A DNA stretch of 64,000 nt from Ephemerocybe angulata (GCA_013368325.1 JAACJK010000219.1:1302001-1366000), one strand, 5' to 3'; positions 10,443 to 22,632 are shown, numbered from the stretch's first letter. The notes: generated from the letters alone by a model not told the origin. A program made the numbers and translations.

Positions 10443-12626
10443 TTATGCTTGCTTCATGACTCTTACTTTCTGCCAGATGGGCGTCAAAGCTTGCGATACA
10501 GTGGTCGCGGCTGCGGTTCACGTCAGGTACCAAATCCAAAGAGCGTTGAAAGTCACTTACCAACTTCCATCCAGTTCCTCTCCTCGGAATCGATCACGGA
10601 TTTGAATAGGCCTCGACTCCTCCACCGGTCAGGGTGGAACCGTCGGTGACTCTTCTCCACCAAAGTGATGTACTCTTGCGTCCTCATATGGTTCTTTAGA
10701 ATATCGAAGAAGTGCTCGACAGAGTCCCAATCCACATCTTCGGGTAGAGAGAAAGCATCTGGGTGCCTCAGTGTTGGCCAAGGTACGTCGTCAATGCTTA
10801 GTGGATGCTCTTCTGAAAACCGGGCCATGTCGAAGTAATCACTCGTTTCCTTGAAGCGTTCGACAGCCCGAGGAATTGTCCATTTCCCAGAAGTCCATCG
10901 AGCCTTCCTTGCCTGGCGTTCCTTGGCCCGTTGGGTTCGCCTTACTTCTTTCTCCTCCTCTTCGTGTCGAAGTTGCGCCTCTGCCTCCTCCTGCTGCCGT
11001 CGGACTCTTTCGCGCTCTTGCTGAGCCCGGTCCTGTTCTTTACGTCTCTTCGCCTCGGCTTTAGCGCGTGCTGCACTTTGCTCTGCCTCTTCTCTTGCTG
11101 CCCGTTCCTTGGCTGCTGTCTCCCATATAGGCCGATCAGCTTCCAGTTCTGCAAGCTTGCGTCGAGACTCCTCAATAGCTGCAGCTCTGGCTGCTTCTTC
11201 TGCGGAGCTGAACCCTGTACCAGGTGCTGGTTTCTCGTCTTCGAAATCGGAGAAACCTCTCATCGAACTATCGCGATCCAACCCTTGGTTCCCTGTGCAT
11301 GGGTAAGTGCCTGTGTCTGCACCAAAGAATAGATACATACCATGGCCGTGGAAGTTCCACTGTGATCCGGGCTGGGTGTTCGATGGAGGCGGGACATTTT
11401 CCATTGCATCACGCATGAGTCGTTCTTCCCGCAGGCGTATTCGAGCCTGCTGCTCTTCCTCCCACCTCTTCCGTTTCTGTTCCTCTCTCTCCCGCTTCTT
11501 GGCACGTAATTCGCGTTGAGTGACCGGAGGGTTGCTCGGGGTGCGCTTGTTAACAGGCCTTGGGGCTTCAAAGTTCACTTTCTTCCGCCTTGGGCCCTCC
11601 TCTTCAGTCTCCTCCTCCTCTTGAGTCGTATCTAGCTTTGTTTCGAAGATTTCTGCAGGGCTAAGTCAGAGCAGTCCTTTCCTACCAGACGAGACGCGTA
11701 CCTTTCCGCTTCTTGATACTCTCGGGAGGCACACTCTGTGATTTGCGACGTTTCAATGGTGTGGGGGTTTTGGGACCAGGTTGGTTCACAGGTTTTGCCA
11801 TTCTAGGGGTCAGCGGAGATCGTTCTTTAGGCAAGGGAGTTGGTTGTTTCAATGGGCGAGAGGTGGCGGCAGTGGGAGTGGGGTTTCGGTAGCGAGCCTG
11901 TTGCTCGTCAGTAATCATTTCTGCGACGAGGTCCTCCTCCTCTTCGTCCTCGTCGTCGCCATCCTCACTTGTTGAACGAATGCTTTCCATCGTGACATCG
12001 TAGTGGACGCGCTTCTTTGGGCTTTCTGGCTCGAGAACCTCACCCTCGCCGTAGGCGCGTTTACCGAGAGGCGTGGGTTCAACTGTGGGATGGCGTACGT
12101 GTGGGTTGGTAGGTCGGATGGTGCTGAGCGAAGGGAACTTTTTGACTAAGCAGTCATAGTTTGGATCGAGTTTGTAGATATCCCATTGGTCCTGGGAGCA
12201 ATAGACTAGGTTCCTGAAATGCGGTGAGCTCGAGTGGCAAGACAAAGGAAAGGGGCGGGGAACTTACCCGCAGATATCCAGGACCCTTGGCCATATTCCC
12301 TCGTCATCTACACCCTCCTCTCTCCGAGCTCGTGGTACAAATCTCCACGTGCTTTGCCCTGTCCGTGATATTTCGATAACAATGCGTTTGGGAGCTGGCC
12401 GGTCGTCCTGGATGTTGAGGCGTCGCTGAAGGTTGAGGCTCGCGTCTTGTCCACCGGCGGTGAGAGGGTCGAATGCTGAGAATGAGATCGTTGATGTTGT
12501 GTCGCGCAGAATACGTGCTTTCTGCGTTGGGTCGAGTACTCCGGGCGTTGGACCTGCCTGGGTCAGGTTTATGGGCCCCGGTCTGCTGGTCGACGGGCCC
12601 GGAACAGCATTGGTGTGGGACCTCAT
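10443..12626 (-). CDS. Nuclear-type protein with NFKBIL1/J-like RFHPDRW C-terminal motif
   Basis: Function unknown. The start chosen is the ATG at 12626, because the open frame further upstream begins with TTG. The first ~120 residues are Pro/Ser-rich. Next comes a short ordered block (NLVYCSQDQWDIYKLDPNYD), an acidic and basic disordered middle, and a long Glu/Arg/Lys-rich coiled coil (about 11480-10900). The C-terminal block has HRRFHPDRWRSRGL and, after the final intron (10512-10550 region), VSQALTPIWQKVR with stop at 10443. RRFHPDRW followed by a VSQAL helix resembles the C-terminal part of human NFKBIL1 and of fungal proteins annotated as J-domain-like; the HPD is in the right context for a J-like fold. 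Nuclear location is inferred from the KRRKSQ and KKRK patches. At least five introns are present. Confidence 0.75.
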
Positions 12627-13141
12627 GGCTGCTCCGTAGAAATTATGCAAGAAATATGGGCTTTATATATCAGAGCGGATGGGAGGACATGGAACAATGG
12701 ATATAGTGGTGTCGCTGTCGTTGCTGTCGTGATGATGGTAAGAGGTGGAGGCCGCTCCTCAATTGGGAATGACATTCATGGCTACACGTGACCGCGGATT
12801 GCATCCCATTCAAGTTCGCTTCTTTCGCTCAACCTTGACTTTTTGATGCTGTAAAAATCTTATTATCGTGGCGTCTCCATGAGCACGCCCTATTGTGGGT
12901 ATAGAGGGCAAGATAGTAGTACAGGCATAGCTTTGGCGCACAATAAGGTCGCGACGAACTGGCTGATCGGCAGCATTACATTGGGATGAAGCGCAAGCTT
13001 CGTTCGAGCGCCATGACTCGGAAGGCTCAAAAATGGGAAGGGCCTGTCGACGGTTGAAGGGGATGTCAGGTCTCGAGAGACGAATGAAGAAGCTCAGATT
13101 CCACGTACTGGCACTCGCTCTTCAAGACACCGAGTCCTGGA
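12627..13141. promoter_or_regulatory. Promoter region of the RFHPDRW gene
   Basis: About 515 bp upstream of the minus-strand gene that starts at 12626 and downstream of the small membrane protein gene. No reading frame, RNA or repeat is convincing. Confidence 0.4.
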
Positions 13142-13462
13142 TTAACCCGCAGTGACGGTTTGCGTGGACCCAAAGGCAGGCCTTATAGTCACAGTCGACA
13201 CGACGGTGACGGGGAGCGCAGTCCCGGCGTGAACGTTGAGGGTTTGCGATGGAGACATAGCGACCGTGACATAGCGGTTGCCAGTGGGCTGAGCTATCTG
13301 AACGTTCATCGGTGTGCTGACCGAGTTCATTTTGGAGGCAATGGCCGCAAGTGCGCCCAAAATGCCAATGAGTAAGAGAGTCTGGATGCCGGCCAGAATG
13401 AGCAGGCCCTTGGGAGAGCCCGGGCGGGGCGTTTTTGGCAGGGGTGCGGCCTTGTCAGACAT
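13142..13462 (-). CDS. Small single-pass membrane protein, uncharacterised
   Basis: A 106-residue intronless frame. The ATG at 13462 is preferred over longer upstream frames because it begins a clean hydrophilic tail (MSDKAAPLPKTPRPGSPK) directly before one strong membrane helix (LLILAGIQTLLLIGILGALA). The remaining 60 residues are Thr/Val/Ser-rich, suited to an exposed beta-like or glycosylated segment. The layout (short basic cytosolic tail, signal anchor, lumenal tail) suggests a type II protein of the secretory pathway. I do not recognise a family. It lies divergent to the GTPBP1-like gene across 555 bp. Confidence 0.6.
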   Translation of the reverse strand: MSDKAAPLPKTPRPGSPKGLLILAGIQTLLLIGILGALAAIASKMNSVSTPMNVQIAQPTGNRYVTVAMSPSQTLNVHAGTALPVTVVSTVTIRPAFGSTQTVTAG

Positions 13463-14017
13463 AATGCGAGGGCGAATGAGTGGGGAGCTGAAGCCTGAGT
13501 TCACCAAAAATTCGACGAGTCTTTTCAGTACCCGAAAATGATAGATATCTTGACAGCTGACGGACAAATGCCAAGGCTTTCCTTTAAAATCTCACCCCAC
13601 ATGGCAACCTGGACTTAGTTTCGGGTCCCAGTTGATAGAAATCCGATGGTTGCTCACAGAATGCGACCCTATTGGGCGCCTAACACACATGAGACCCAAC
13701 CTCATCACCGTCGACCACTTTTTTTGTACCCTCTCGTATACTCGCCATACTTCGCCATACTTTTGTCGGTCCAACAGAACATGATGGGAGGAGGACAAGC
13801 GAGACGCGATAGGCGCTGGTGCGAATATCCCCGTTGGAAGATGACGTAAGCTCCCCCACAACACCGCTTTGTGCTGAACTTGAATCGACTCGCTGTGACT
13901 ATGGAAGGCCACCTTGAACTTGTTCCGAGTCAATTCACGTCTCGCCAACATCAAGATCGAGTCACTTCCTTCACCTACCGTTCAGTTAAAACGCCGAGCA
14001 GCTAGAATAAGGCCAAC
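13463..14017. promoter_or_regulatory. Divergent promoter region
   Basis: 555 bp separating the small membrane protein gene (-) from the GTPBP1-like gene (+). Includes a T-rich patch near 13720 and no clear TATA box next to either start. Confidence 0.4.
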
Positions 14018-16619
14018 ATGACGACATTGCGCTCCTTCCAGAACGAGATCGACGAAATCCATAACCGAGAGCTATCGAAGCAACGCACGGCGGGCGCTAC
14101 AATACTCGAGAAGGACAAGGATAAAGAGAATAAAGGACTGAAGGGAAAGTCCAAAGAGGATATCGATACTCCTTTGGCGAAAGAAGATCAACCAGACAAC
14201 TCGGAGAGAAACGTAGGAACGATGGACGAGAACGACGACCAGATTTTGGTAGGTTGCCGTCGGAGTCATTTCATTGTACAATTGATATTGAGGACCATAC
14301 CAATATAGAATCTCTTAGTCTCTAAAGAACCTTCGGATCGTGATATGGTGCGCGACCGGATAGCCGCGGTCCTAACTCAGAACAATGGCGAATACGTGAT
14401 TCGGATAGGCGAGCAGCCTCCCCAGGAGCCATTATATGCAGGCGAACTTACCGACGAAACTCCTGGTTGGAAGGGGACTCCTCGCTCACTAGAGGATGTA
14501 CAGACTCTTGTCCAGGAGTTGACGAAGACTGTCGAGGAAGTAGGTGGGCGTGCCTTGCCTCTTTTCGATGTGCAGAAAGGCCACCCAAGAACGACGGTGC
14601 TTCTCCGACTCCCCCCTCCCAACGTCTCGCTCACTCCTGAAGTGCGATGTGCGGTTGTAGGGAATGTCGATAGCGGGAAGTCTACCACATTAGGCGTTTT
14701 GACCAGGGGTGAGCGCTATCTTACTGTGTCATTCAATGCCTAACCTTCGGGATAAAGGTGTTCTTGATGATGGAAGAGGGAAAGCTCGCGTTGGCCTGTT
14801 CCGACATAAGCATGAGCTTGAGACTGGGAGAACATCGAGCGTCGGGATGGAGGTACGCGGAGATCGGCCCAGAAGGTCGGGCACAACTGACACAAGGTCC
14901 AGATCCTTGGGTTTGCTCCCTCAGGACAGCCTATACTACCTAACGCTGTTCCAACAGCAGATCCCGACACCGTACGGCGCGAGAAACTTGGTTGGGAAGA
15001 GATCTCATTACAGGCTGCTAAAATTGTCTCCTTCATTGGTGGGTTCAGTGGCCTGCTCAATGGTCTCTTTTCCTTACATATAATCTAGATTTGGCGGGCC
15101 ATGAGAAGTATCTCAAGACTACATTATACGGGCTTACCTCTGGCGCGCCGTCATGTGTTATCCTGATAGTCGGTGCCAACGCAGGACTTATAGGAATGTC
15201 TAAGGAGCACTTGGCCATTGCACTGGCTCTCAGCGTCCCTGTTGTCGTTTGCATCACGAAGGTAGCGCTCACTACTTCTACGGTCGTCAGAATGATGCGC
15301 TAAGACTTTCCTGCCAGATTGATATGACCCCTCCAAATGTTCTCGCCGAGACTATAAAGCAGGTAGTCAAGATATTGAAAAGCCCTGGATGCAGGTACGA
15401 AGAAACCCGTTAAGTATAATTGCCTTCATTTTTTCATCGTCTGGACCACTTCAGGAAGACGCCCGTATTCGTCAAGTCAGTTGAGACGGCGGTCGAAATT
15501 TCCACAACCTTCGGCTCCGATCGGTAGGCCTCTCGCCTTCAGTGAGGATTGCGCTCCGATTTTGATACCGTTACAGAATATGTCCCATCTTCCAGCTTTC
15601 TAACGTTACTGGGCAAGGTCTTGACTTCGTTCGGACATTCCTGAATCTGTTGCCCTCCAGCGAAGGAGACAAGGAGAAGTTCGCAGTGGATCAGCCCTTT
15701 GAGGTATGGCAGTGACTTATTTCGTTCACCATTGCTGACGATCGTGCAGTACTCAATAACAGAAGTTTGGTCTGTACCCTACGTTGGAACCGTCGTGAAT
15801 GGGATCATCAACTCGGGGACCATCAAAGCTGGTGACACCGTCATGCTGGGACCCGACTCTAATGGAAACTACCAGACCACCATGGTAAAGAGTATGCAGC
15901 GGAAGAGGTACGTGCCCTGTTCCCCTCTGACGGACTTTAGGCGCTGATACGATCGTTATCAGAGCAACTGTAAACTCTGCGGAAGCCGGACAGTGCGTCT
16001 CAATGGCTTTGAAGCGGATACGGAGGGCTGCCGTGCGCAAGGGGATGGTATTAGTACACAAATCCGAAACTCCTCCCAAAGGTTTGCCCTTTCATCTTTT
16101 TGTAGTAGGCGCATGTGGTCTTAATTGTGCCTTGTTTAGCAATACGACAGTTCGAGGGGCAGGTGCTCATCCTTTAGTAAGTTGGCCGCAGCTAGGGTTA
16201 TATAATTGCTAATTTCTTATAATCTAGCCACAACACTACTTTGCAGAAGAATTACCAGGTATGTGATGGGTGTTTGGAACATGTTTGGGGGACTAAACAA
16301 TTAATAATCTAGGCCATGCTTCACTGCGGAGTAAGTGGCGATGCTCAGTCGGATAGCTTCCACTCAACTAACACCCTTTGCAGGCCGTTCGCCAGACCGT
16401 TAGAATCATTGGAATGGATCACCCGCAGGGCGTTCTACGTACGGGAGACCGCGCAACCGTACAGTTCGAATTTATCTCTCAACCCGAGTTTGTGAAGGAA
16501 GGGATGAAGCTATTATTCCGAGAAGGCAAGACAAAGGTAAGGAAGATTACATTGCTGCATCGCTCCACAAATGCTTACAACCTTTGCAGGGGCTCGGGGT
16601 AATAACACGGATTCTTTAA
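14018..16619 (+). CDS. GTPBP1/GTPBP2-family translational GTPase
   Basis: An elongation-factor-like GTPase. The family (GTPBP1/2, related to HBS1 and EF-1A) acts on ribosome stalling and mRNA turnover in animals; its role in fungi is little known. The first ~150 residues are charged and precede the G domain. G1 is GNVDSGKST (near 14660), G3 is DLAGHEKY (near 15095), and G4 is read as TKID across an intron. Domains II and III follow, with [44 protein letters not shown] and [18 protein letters not shown]. The final exon adds only GLGVITRIL before the stop at 16617-16619. A dozen short introns are present, one in the G1-to-G3 interval and several near 16085-16380. The ATG at 14018 follows CCAAC and opens the only sensible first exon. 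Confidence 0.9.
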
Positions 16620-16888
16620 GACGATGAAGAGCTTGGCTCGATGCTGTATGCTCTGCTTAATACCACTATCATGACATCAGTTCTTGGTAGCTTCGGCTAG
16701 GACGGCCTCACTGGCCTTACAGCTCGGAAAGGACACGATCAAGGCACGTTGTCTTTCGAAAGTGGGTACTAGATTTTTCTTGTCACCCAAGCATTGCTTG
16801 GATGAGCGAGTTCTATTAATATACCTGTGCCTTGGCTTCGTCATTGGGGACAGTCGCCATTGGAATCTCCTTGCCCACCCCTCCAAAA
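16620..16888. other. Short intergenic region before KRE6
   Basis: 269 bp holding the GTPase 3' UTR and the KRE6 promoter. The opposite-strand open frame here has no coding features. Confidence 0.4.
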
Positions 16889-19373
16889 ATGTCGGACTCT
16901 CCTTCTTTCCCAGCACCTAACATCAGAGTCACAGTCGCTGTCGTCGATTTGTTTCTCTTCCTTCCTTTTCCTCTTCTAGATGCCTGCCCCACCAAAGTTG
17001 AATCAAAGAGACTCTGATCTATGGTCGGAATATGTGAGTGGCGACGGGGCCATGAGCTCTGCTCACATACTTACGGTAAACACTTCATTCGTAGTCAAGC
17101 TTCGATAGTACACCACGTTACCCGTCTGGAACCCGGTCAAGCTTAGCGACGATCTCTGCGGGAAAGGTATGTCCCCCCACGTCTCAAGAGAGCTATTATT
17201 GAAGAACTCTAGATCCTGTTCTCATTCGACGCACGAGACTTTCCGTTCCTCACTGCCGACTACCCTGACTCAGAGGACGAAGAGGAGAAGCCAGGATTGA
17301 AGAAGAAGAAAGTACCCAAGAAGCCGATAGTCGGTTGCAACCCTCTGTCATTCCGTGGCTGCGGAAATGTACTCTCTCTGTTCCTAACGATAGGAGGGCT
17401 GGTGTCGCTCTTGTACGCCAATATTTAGAATATAGATAGGTGAGGTCCGAGGACGCTGACCATTTATAACCACGACAGCGTCATATATCCAGTCATCTCC
17501 TTTTTAAATAGGACAGCCGCGTCCACATTGGGTGGGTATAATATCGGAGGGATAAACGCTTCAGGCCAGGTGGGTTCTGCCAACATCATAGGAAGCTAGT
17601 AGTCAGTTTTCTTACAAGTTACGATTGACTAGATCCCTGAAATTCGCGGAAACTATGGACTCATCGACCTGGATACCCCTAAGGATGCATACACCATGCG
17701 GTCGTGGAGGGACCCGTCTGTAGGGATGAATCTTGTATTTTCAGATGAGTTCAACGAGGAGGGAAGGAGCTTTTACCCAGGTGATGACCCGTACTGGGAA
17801 GCGGTCGATCTACACTACTGGGTATTTCATAGCCAATCCAAAGCTCACAACACCACTCACGCGACCGACAGGCTACCGGAAATTTAGAATGGTATGACCC
17901 CAAGGCTGTCACGACGCAGGGTGGCGCACTCGTTGTAACCCTGTCTCAAAAGGCAACGCATGGCCTAAATTATGAAGGAGGAATGATTACTTCATGGTAC
18001 GTCTACACCGACTTCGCAGCGGAACGACGACTAAGAGATGATATGCAGGAACAAATTTTGCTTTACTGGTGGATACATAGAGGCGTCGGTAATGTTGCCA
18101 GGTGTGAACAACATAGTCGGGCTTTGGCCTGCCATATGGACAATGGGAAACTTGGGGCGAGCAGGCTATGGTGCAACTCTAGAGGGTGTTGTACGTCTTT
18201 CTCCTTCCCGTAACTTGTTATGCCGGGTCTAAAGGAGCGAAAGTGGCCGTACACGTATGACAGCTGCGACGTAGGAACAGCTCCGAACCAGACCATTAAC
18301 GGCCTTCCGCTCGCAGCAGCTCAAACCTATACCGGCGGTCCTTTATCTTACCTTCCAGGCCAAAAACTGTCACGATGTACTTGCAACGGCGAAGATCACC
18401 CTGGTCCTAAGCACCCGGATGGGACCTTTGTTGGGAGAGCGGCTCCAGAAATCGATATCTTTGAAGCGCAGGTACTTTCGTCTACTGCATTCTCCTCCTG
18501 TCCCTTCCTAAGGCTCGACCACAGATCGAGCCAGGAACATTGGTCGGAGAGGTATCACAATCGGCACAATGGGCGGTGAGTTCTGGCATATTTTTTGTTC
18601 ATTAACACTGTGAGATAGGGCTGACGACGCTACAACAGCCTTTCAATGCAGATTATCATTGGAATGACACTCCAGACAACCTGATTATTTCCAATACCAT
18701 TATGTCGAAGCGGAATCCGTACATCGGAGGCCTCAACCAGCAAGCGACTTCCATTGTCACGCAAACGGATCAGAACTGCTATGAGGGAGAAACGGGCTGT
18801 TTTTCCGTTTATGGCTTCGAGGTCAGTCCTGCAGTTATCGGAGACAAAAGTAGGCGCTGAAATCTTTGTTGCACAGTATAAACCTGGCTTTGACAATGCG
18901 TACATATCCTGGATTTCTAACGATGCAGTCGCGTGGACAATGTTGTCTGGGGGCCTCGAACCAGATGCGGCCGTGCAAATATCGGCGAGGCCAGTACCGC
19001 AGGAGCCGATGGTTCGTGCTTTCCAAATCTCTGTGGAAATTTTACTCACACTCCACCCAGTACATCATCGTCAATTTGGGAATGTCTAGAAGCTTTGGCA
19101 CCGTAGATCTGGCTCACATCCCATTCCCAGTCCACATGAGACTCGACTACATCAGGGTATACCAGCCCTCGAATGCCATTAATGTTGGCTGTAACCCAAA
19201 GAAATTTCCCACAACCAAGTACATTAGAGAGTACGTTTTCCTGATCTTCAAATTAGGCGCTGGCTGATAACGCTTTCAGCCACATTCAAGCATATACCAA
19301 CCCCAATCTGACAACTTGGGTGGACGACTACCGAAAGCCATGGCCCAAGAATTCATTAATCGACCAGTGTTAG
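16889..19373 (+). CDS. KRE6: Beta-1,6-glucan synthesis protein, KRE6/SKN1 family (GH16-like)
   Basis: Type II membrane protein of the secretory pathway needed for beta-1,6-glucan assembly in fungal walls. A short cytosolic tail with an acidic DSEDEEE patch and a KKKK run precedes the membrane helix ([20 protein letters not shown]). The lumenal domain then carries family blocks: [63 protein letters not shown] and the catalytic-type EIDIFEAQ (18448-18471), ending with [11 protein letters not shown] and a short C-terminus. The stop is at 19371-19373. About ten introns. The start is uncertain: an ATG at 16889 gives a 13-residue exon 1 joined to exon 2 at a strong polypyrimidine acceptor right before the ATG at 16980, but its GTCACA donor is weak, so 16980 is the alternative start. 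Confidence 0.93.
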
Positions 19374-19492
19374 CTGGCCACAGATTACCCTTTTATCCAC
19401 TAGCAAATACACACTACCCGGATTTGTAACGCATCGCATCTCATACAACGTTGTAAAAACAGGCACAGGATTCATGCTTTCTCCCTTTATTT

Positions 19493-20290
19493 TCAACATA
19501 AGCATGGGAGATGCATGGTAACCATACTGCAGGACCTCCCGGGCGGGTTGCTGTTCCCAACTTGAAGGAAGACATCGTAGTAGGTGCTGTTGCTGGTGGT
19601 GCATGCGAGGAAGTTGAGCTGGCGCGGGTTCTTGATGATAATTGTGTCACCCTCAAGGCCCCAGCCTGTGGTAGTAGCCGTCGAGCCGAGGGAAAGAGCC
19701 CCAGCACTATCGACGTTCAGGTATGACTTGGTTCCGTTCGAGTAGTTCAGGGAAATAGAGCCACTGATCGTGAAGCGCGCAGAGGAGGATTCGGGCCCAA
19801 GGACAGGCACTCCGCCTTGATTCGCATTTAGTTAACGTTAATTCTCCAGGGAAAGGCACTTACCGCGATCTTGGAGGTAGAAGTGGTAGACAGGGCTTGT
19901 TACCGTCCGGATCTGTGAGCCAGTTGGCGCTGCAACTGGCACAGTGGCTGTTGGTCCAGTACTGGTAGTCGTGGTCGTCGTGGTCGTGGTCGTGCTGACA
20001 GGAGGGGTAGTGCCTCCTGGAGTGCATTGCGAATACCCTATACATGGATTTGAGCGAGCATTGGCAAGTCTTGTAAGCCAACTTACATTGGTTAGTCGCA
20101 GTGCAGCTATACCCGGAGACACAGGTAGTCGGGCCAGACCTATATAGAAGGTTAATTAGATATTTTCACTTGGATCTCATCGTCGCACCCACCACCCTTG
20201 ACCACCACATTGCCCATATGCAGGGGCTTGTGATTGCGCTGCGACTGAGCCAACGAGGAGGGCGACGATAGCGTAGACTGTAGACAACAT
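19493..20290 (-). CDS. Secreted CBM1 carbohydrate-binding protein with unassigned C-terminal domain
   Basis: Begins with a clear signal peptide (MLSTVYAIVALLVGSVAAQ), followed at once by a complete fungal cellulose-binding module: YGQCGGQGW, SGPTTCVSGYSC and TATNQWYSQC. The four cysteines and the aromatic binding face are present, and the module is spread over three exons. A Ser/Thr linker with ten threonines in a row comes next, coded by a GTC/GTG-like microsatellite on the + strand near 19960. The C-terminal ~110 residues contain YHFYLQDRG, LNYSNGTKSYLNVDSAG and GWGLEGDTIIIKN, with two cysteines. This part looks like a compact beta domain but matches no glycoside hydrolase I know. So it is secreted and binds cellulose or chitin; enzymatic activity is not shown. 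Divergent to the chitinase gene. Confidence 0.85.
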
Positions 20291-20886
20291 CTTGGGCGTT
20301 GTTCGAAGAGCCAGGATCGGCGCTGCCGCTTTATGAAACGTTCTCGAGTGGGATAAATCTCGGTGGACATAACTCCCCAACCTCCAAGAAAGTCCGGAAG
20401 CTTGCCCAGGTGACTATTCGAGTTGCGCCGTGAGAGAGCCCAACGCGAGAGATCCAGCACTGGCGTTTAAGGTCATCCTCGGGCAACATGTCCGCACATT
20501 ACACCTCGAAGACTGTTGGAACCACGTTCCGAAGCAGCGAACACGTCTGAAAGTTCAATGGAGGACGTATGCAGGCACAGCCTATCCGGAGAATTACCCC
20601 ACATCGTGTCTCGTTCCGCTGAACCTCGGAACAACGGGACCAGATACCAATTCAAACTTTGAAGTCCAAGTAAGCCTCCTGATCCTTCATAGCCCTTTGC
20701 AGTCGTGCCAATGGTCGAGAACGAGCCGCAGCAGTATGGAGGATAGCACGAACACAGCCTATCGCGAAATTGAGTGGAGACGGGGTCTGACAATGACGCT
20801 ATCACGATGTTGTGGTCAAAAGCAAGCCGGGCTAGTGTGGCTGTCCTCCAAGAAATGCCCTCATAAGCGCGCTCATCTCGCGGGTC
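20291..20886. promoter_or_regulatory. Divergent promoter region (CBM1 gene / chitinase)
   Basis: 596 bp shared by two divergent cell-wall-related genes. On the minus strand a CATAAAG word near 20331-20337, about 45 nt before the CBM1 start, could serve as a TATA-like element. Opposing open frames across the region have no domain content. Confidence 0.45.
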
Positions 20887-22632
20887 ATGTCGTCCCCATA
20901 CACCCCCGTCCCAACATCGGAGTCGACAGACCATCTACCAGATTCTGCTCGAGCGAAGAATAACAACAACAAGACCCTGCGGAATCGCATTCTCGTTGCG
21001 CTCGCCTGCTTGTTCGCGCTCTTCTTGACTTTCAAAGCCGGACAGTCTTACTCCTCTCGACATTCCGAACCGGGACTTCCAGCGACTGTTCCATCCAAAC
21101 CAGAAGTTGACGTACCTGTGGCCAAGCCTGAACCCACTATGACCCACGGCCACGGCGGAAAGCGTAGTGTTGGATAGTGAGTGGTGAAAGTCATTTGTCG
21201 AGAACACCAGGCGCTGACGGTTTCGATTGTAGTTTCGTTAACTGGTTAGCGACTGTTCAAATGTTTAGCTATGGGGAAAGTCTAACTTCTCTCCAAATAA
21301 AGGGGCATCTACGGACGAAAGTTCCCTCCAAGCTTGATTCCAGTGAATGATTTAACGTGCGTACACTTGCCAACCCTCGAAGCAAGTGTCTCAGACTGAT
21401 GCCCTGGGATCAGGCACATTCTCTACGCCTTTGCCAACGTCAAATCAGACACAGGAGAAGTTACCCTCTCTGACGACTGGGCCGATAAGGACATCCACTA
21501 TCCCGGAGACTCATGGAATGACTCTGGCGATAACCTCTACGGCAACTTCAAGGCCATCTACAAACTCAAGCAAGAGAACAGACATCTCAAAGTCTTGCTC
21601 AGTATAGGAGGCTGGACATACTCACCTTCATTCCATCCTGTTGTGGTCAATCCTGCAGCAAGAGCCCAATTCGTTGCAACCTCTGTCAAGATTCTGGAAG
21701 ACTATGGGCTCGATGGCCTCGACATTGACTACGAGTACCCCAGGGACGATGCTGAGGCCAGGGGCTACGTGGATCTGCTTTGCGAGCTGAGACAGGCGTT
21801 GGACCAGCATGCCCATGCGAAAGGCCATGGTGCCCACTTTGCCCTGACAGTGAGTCCCAATGACCCTTGACATTTCTCTTATGTTCCTCCAACGCCCACC
21901 CATAGATTGCTGCCCCCTGTGGACCAGACCACTACAACAAGCTTCACGTCGCAGAAATGGACAGGTACCTTGACTTCTGGAACCTAATGTCCTATGACTT
22001 CTGTGAGTGCGCTTACTTTCCACTATCCTCCACTGCTCACGGCAGCTCTCCCAGCCGGTTCATGGGAGAAGATTGCAAACCACCAGGCCAATCTTTATGG
22101 CGGCCCCATTAGCGCGTCGGAAGCCGTCGACTTTTACATCTCCAAAGGTGTTCGAAAGGATAAGCTCGTACTGGGCATTCCCCTCTACGGGCGGTCCTTC
22201 CTTAACACCCAGGGCCCTGGAACACCTTTCTCGGGGATTGGACCAGGAACATGGGAGGCCGGCTCGTACGACTACCGTGCTTTACCACTTCCTGGCAGCT
22301 ATGTCCACCGAGACGAGAAGAACATTGCGAGTTGGACGTACAACTACGACACCAAAGAATTCATCAGCTACGACAATGAGGAGGTGGCGAAGTGGAAAGG
22401 AGAGTACATCAAGCATAAGGGTTTAGGTGGAAGCATGTTCTGGGAACTGAGTGGAGACAAGGGAACGCCGAGAGAGGGAATGGATGGGGGGCCTGGAAAG
22501 GATCCTCAACCTGGACACTCCTTGGTGTCGATTGTGAAGCATGCGATGGGTGGGTTGGAGCAGAGCCCTAATTGGCTCTGGTACAACAACAGCAAGTTCG
22601 ATAACATGCGCAACGGCATGCGAGAAGCATAG
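20887..22632 (+). CDS. GH18 chitinase, predicted type II membrane protein
   Basis: Endo-acting family 18 chitinase that hydrolyses chitin with retention through substrate-assisted catalysis. The full catalytic signature DGLDIDYEYP is at 21712-21741, with the proton-donor Glu and both upstream Asp residues present. Other landmarks are VNWGIYGRKFPP, LLSIGGWTYS, MSYDF (intron within), LVLGIPLYGRSF and a C-terminal GSMFWELSGD. Instead of a cleavable signal, the N-terminus has ~33 hydrophilic residues, a membrane helix (RILVALACLFALFLTF) and a Pro-rich stalk, so it is probably anchored with the enzyme outside. After the GH18 barrel an extra ~35 residues rich in Asn and Met follow. Six or so introns. 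It lies 1.5 kb downstream of the KRE6 gene and may act in wall remodelling. Confidence 0.93.
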
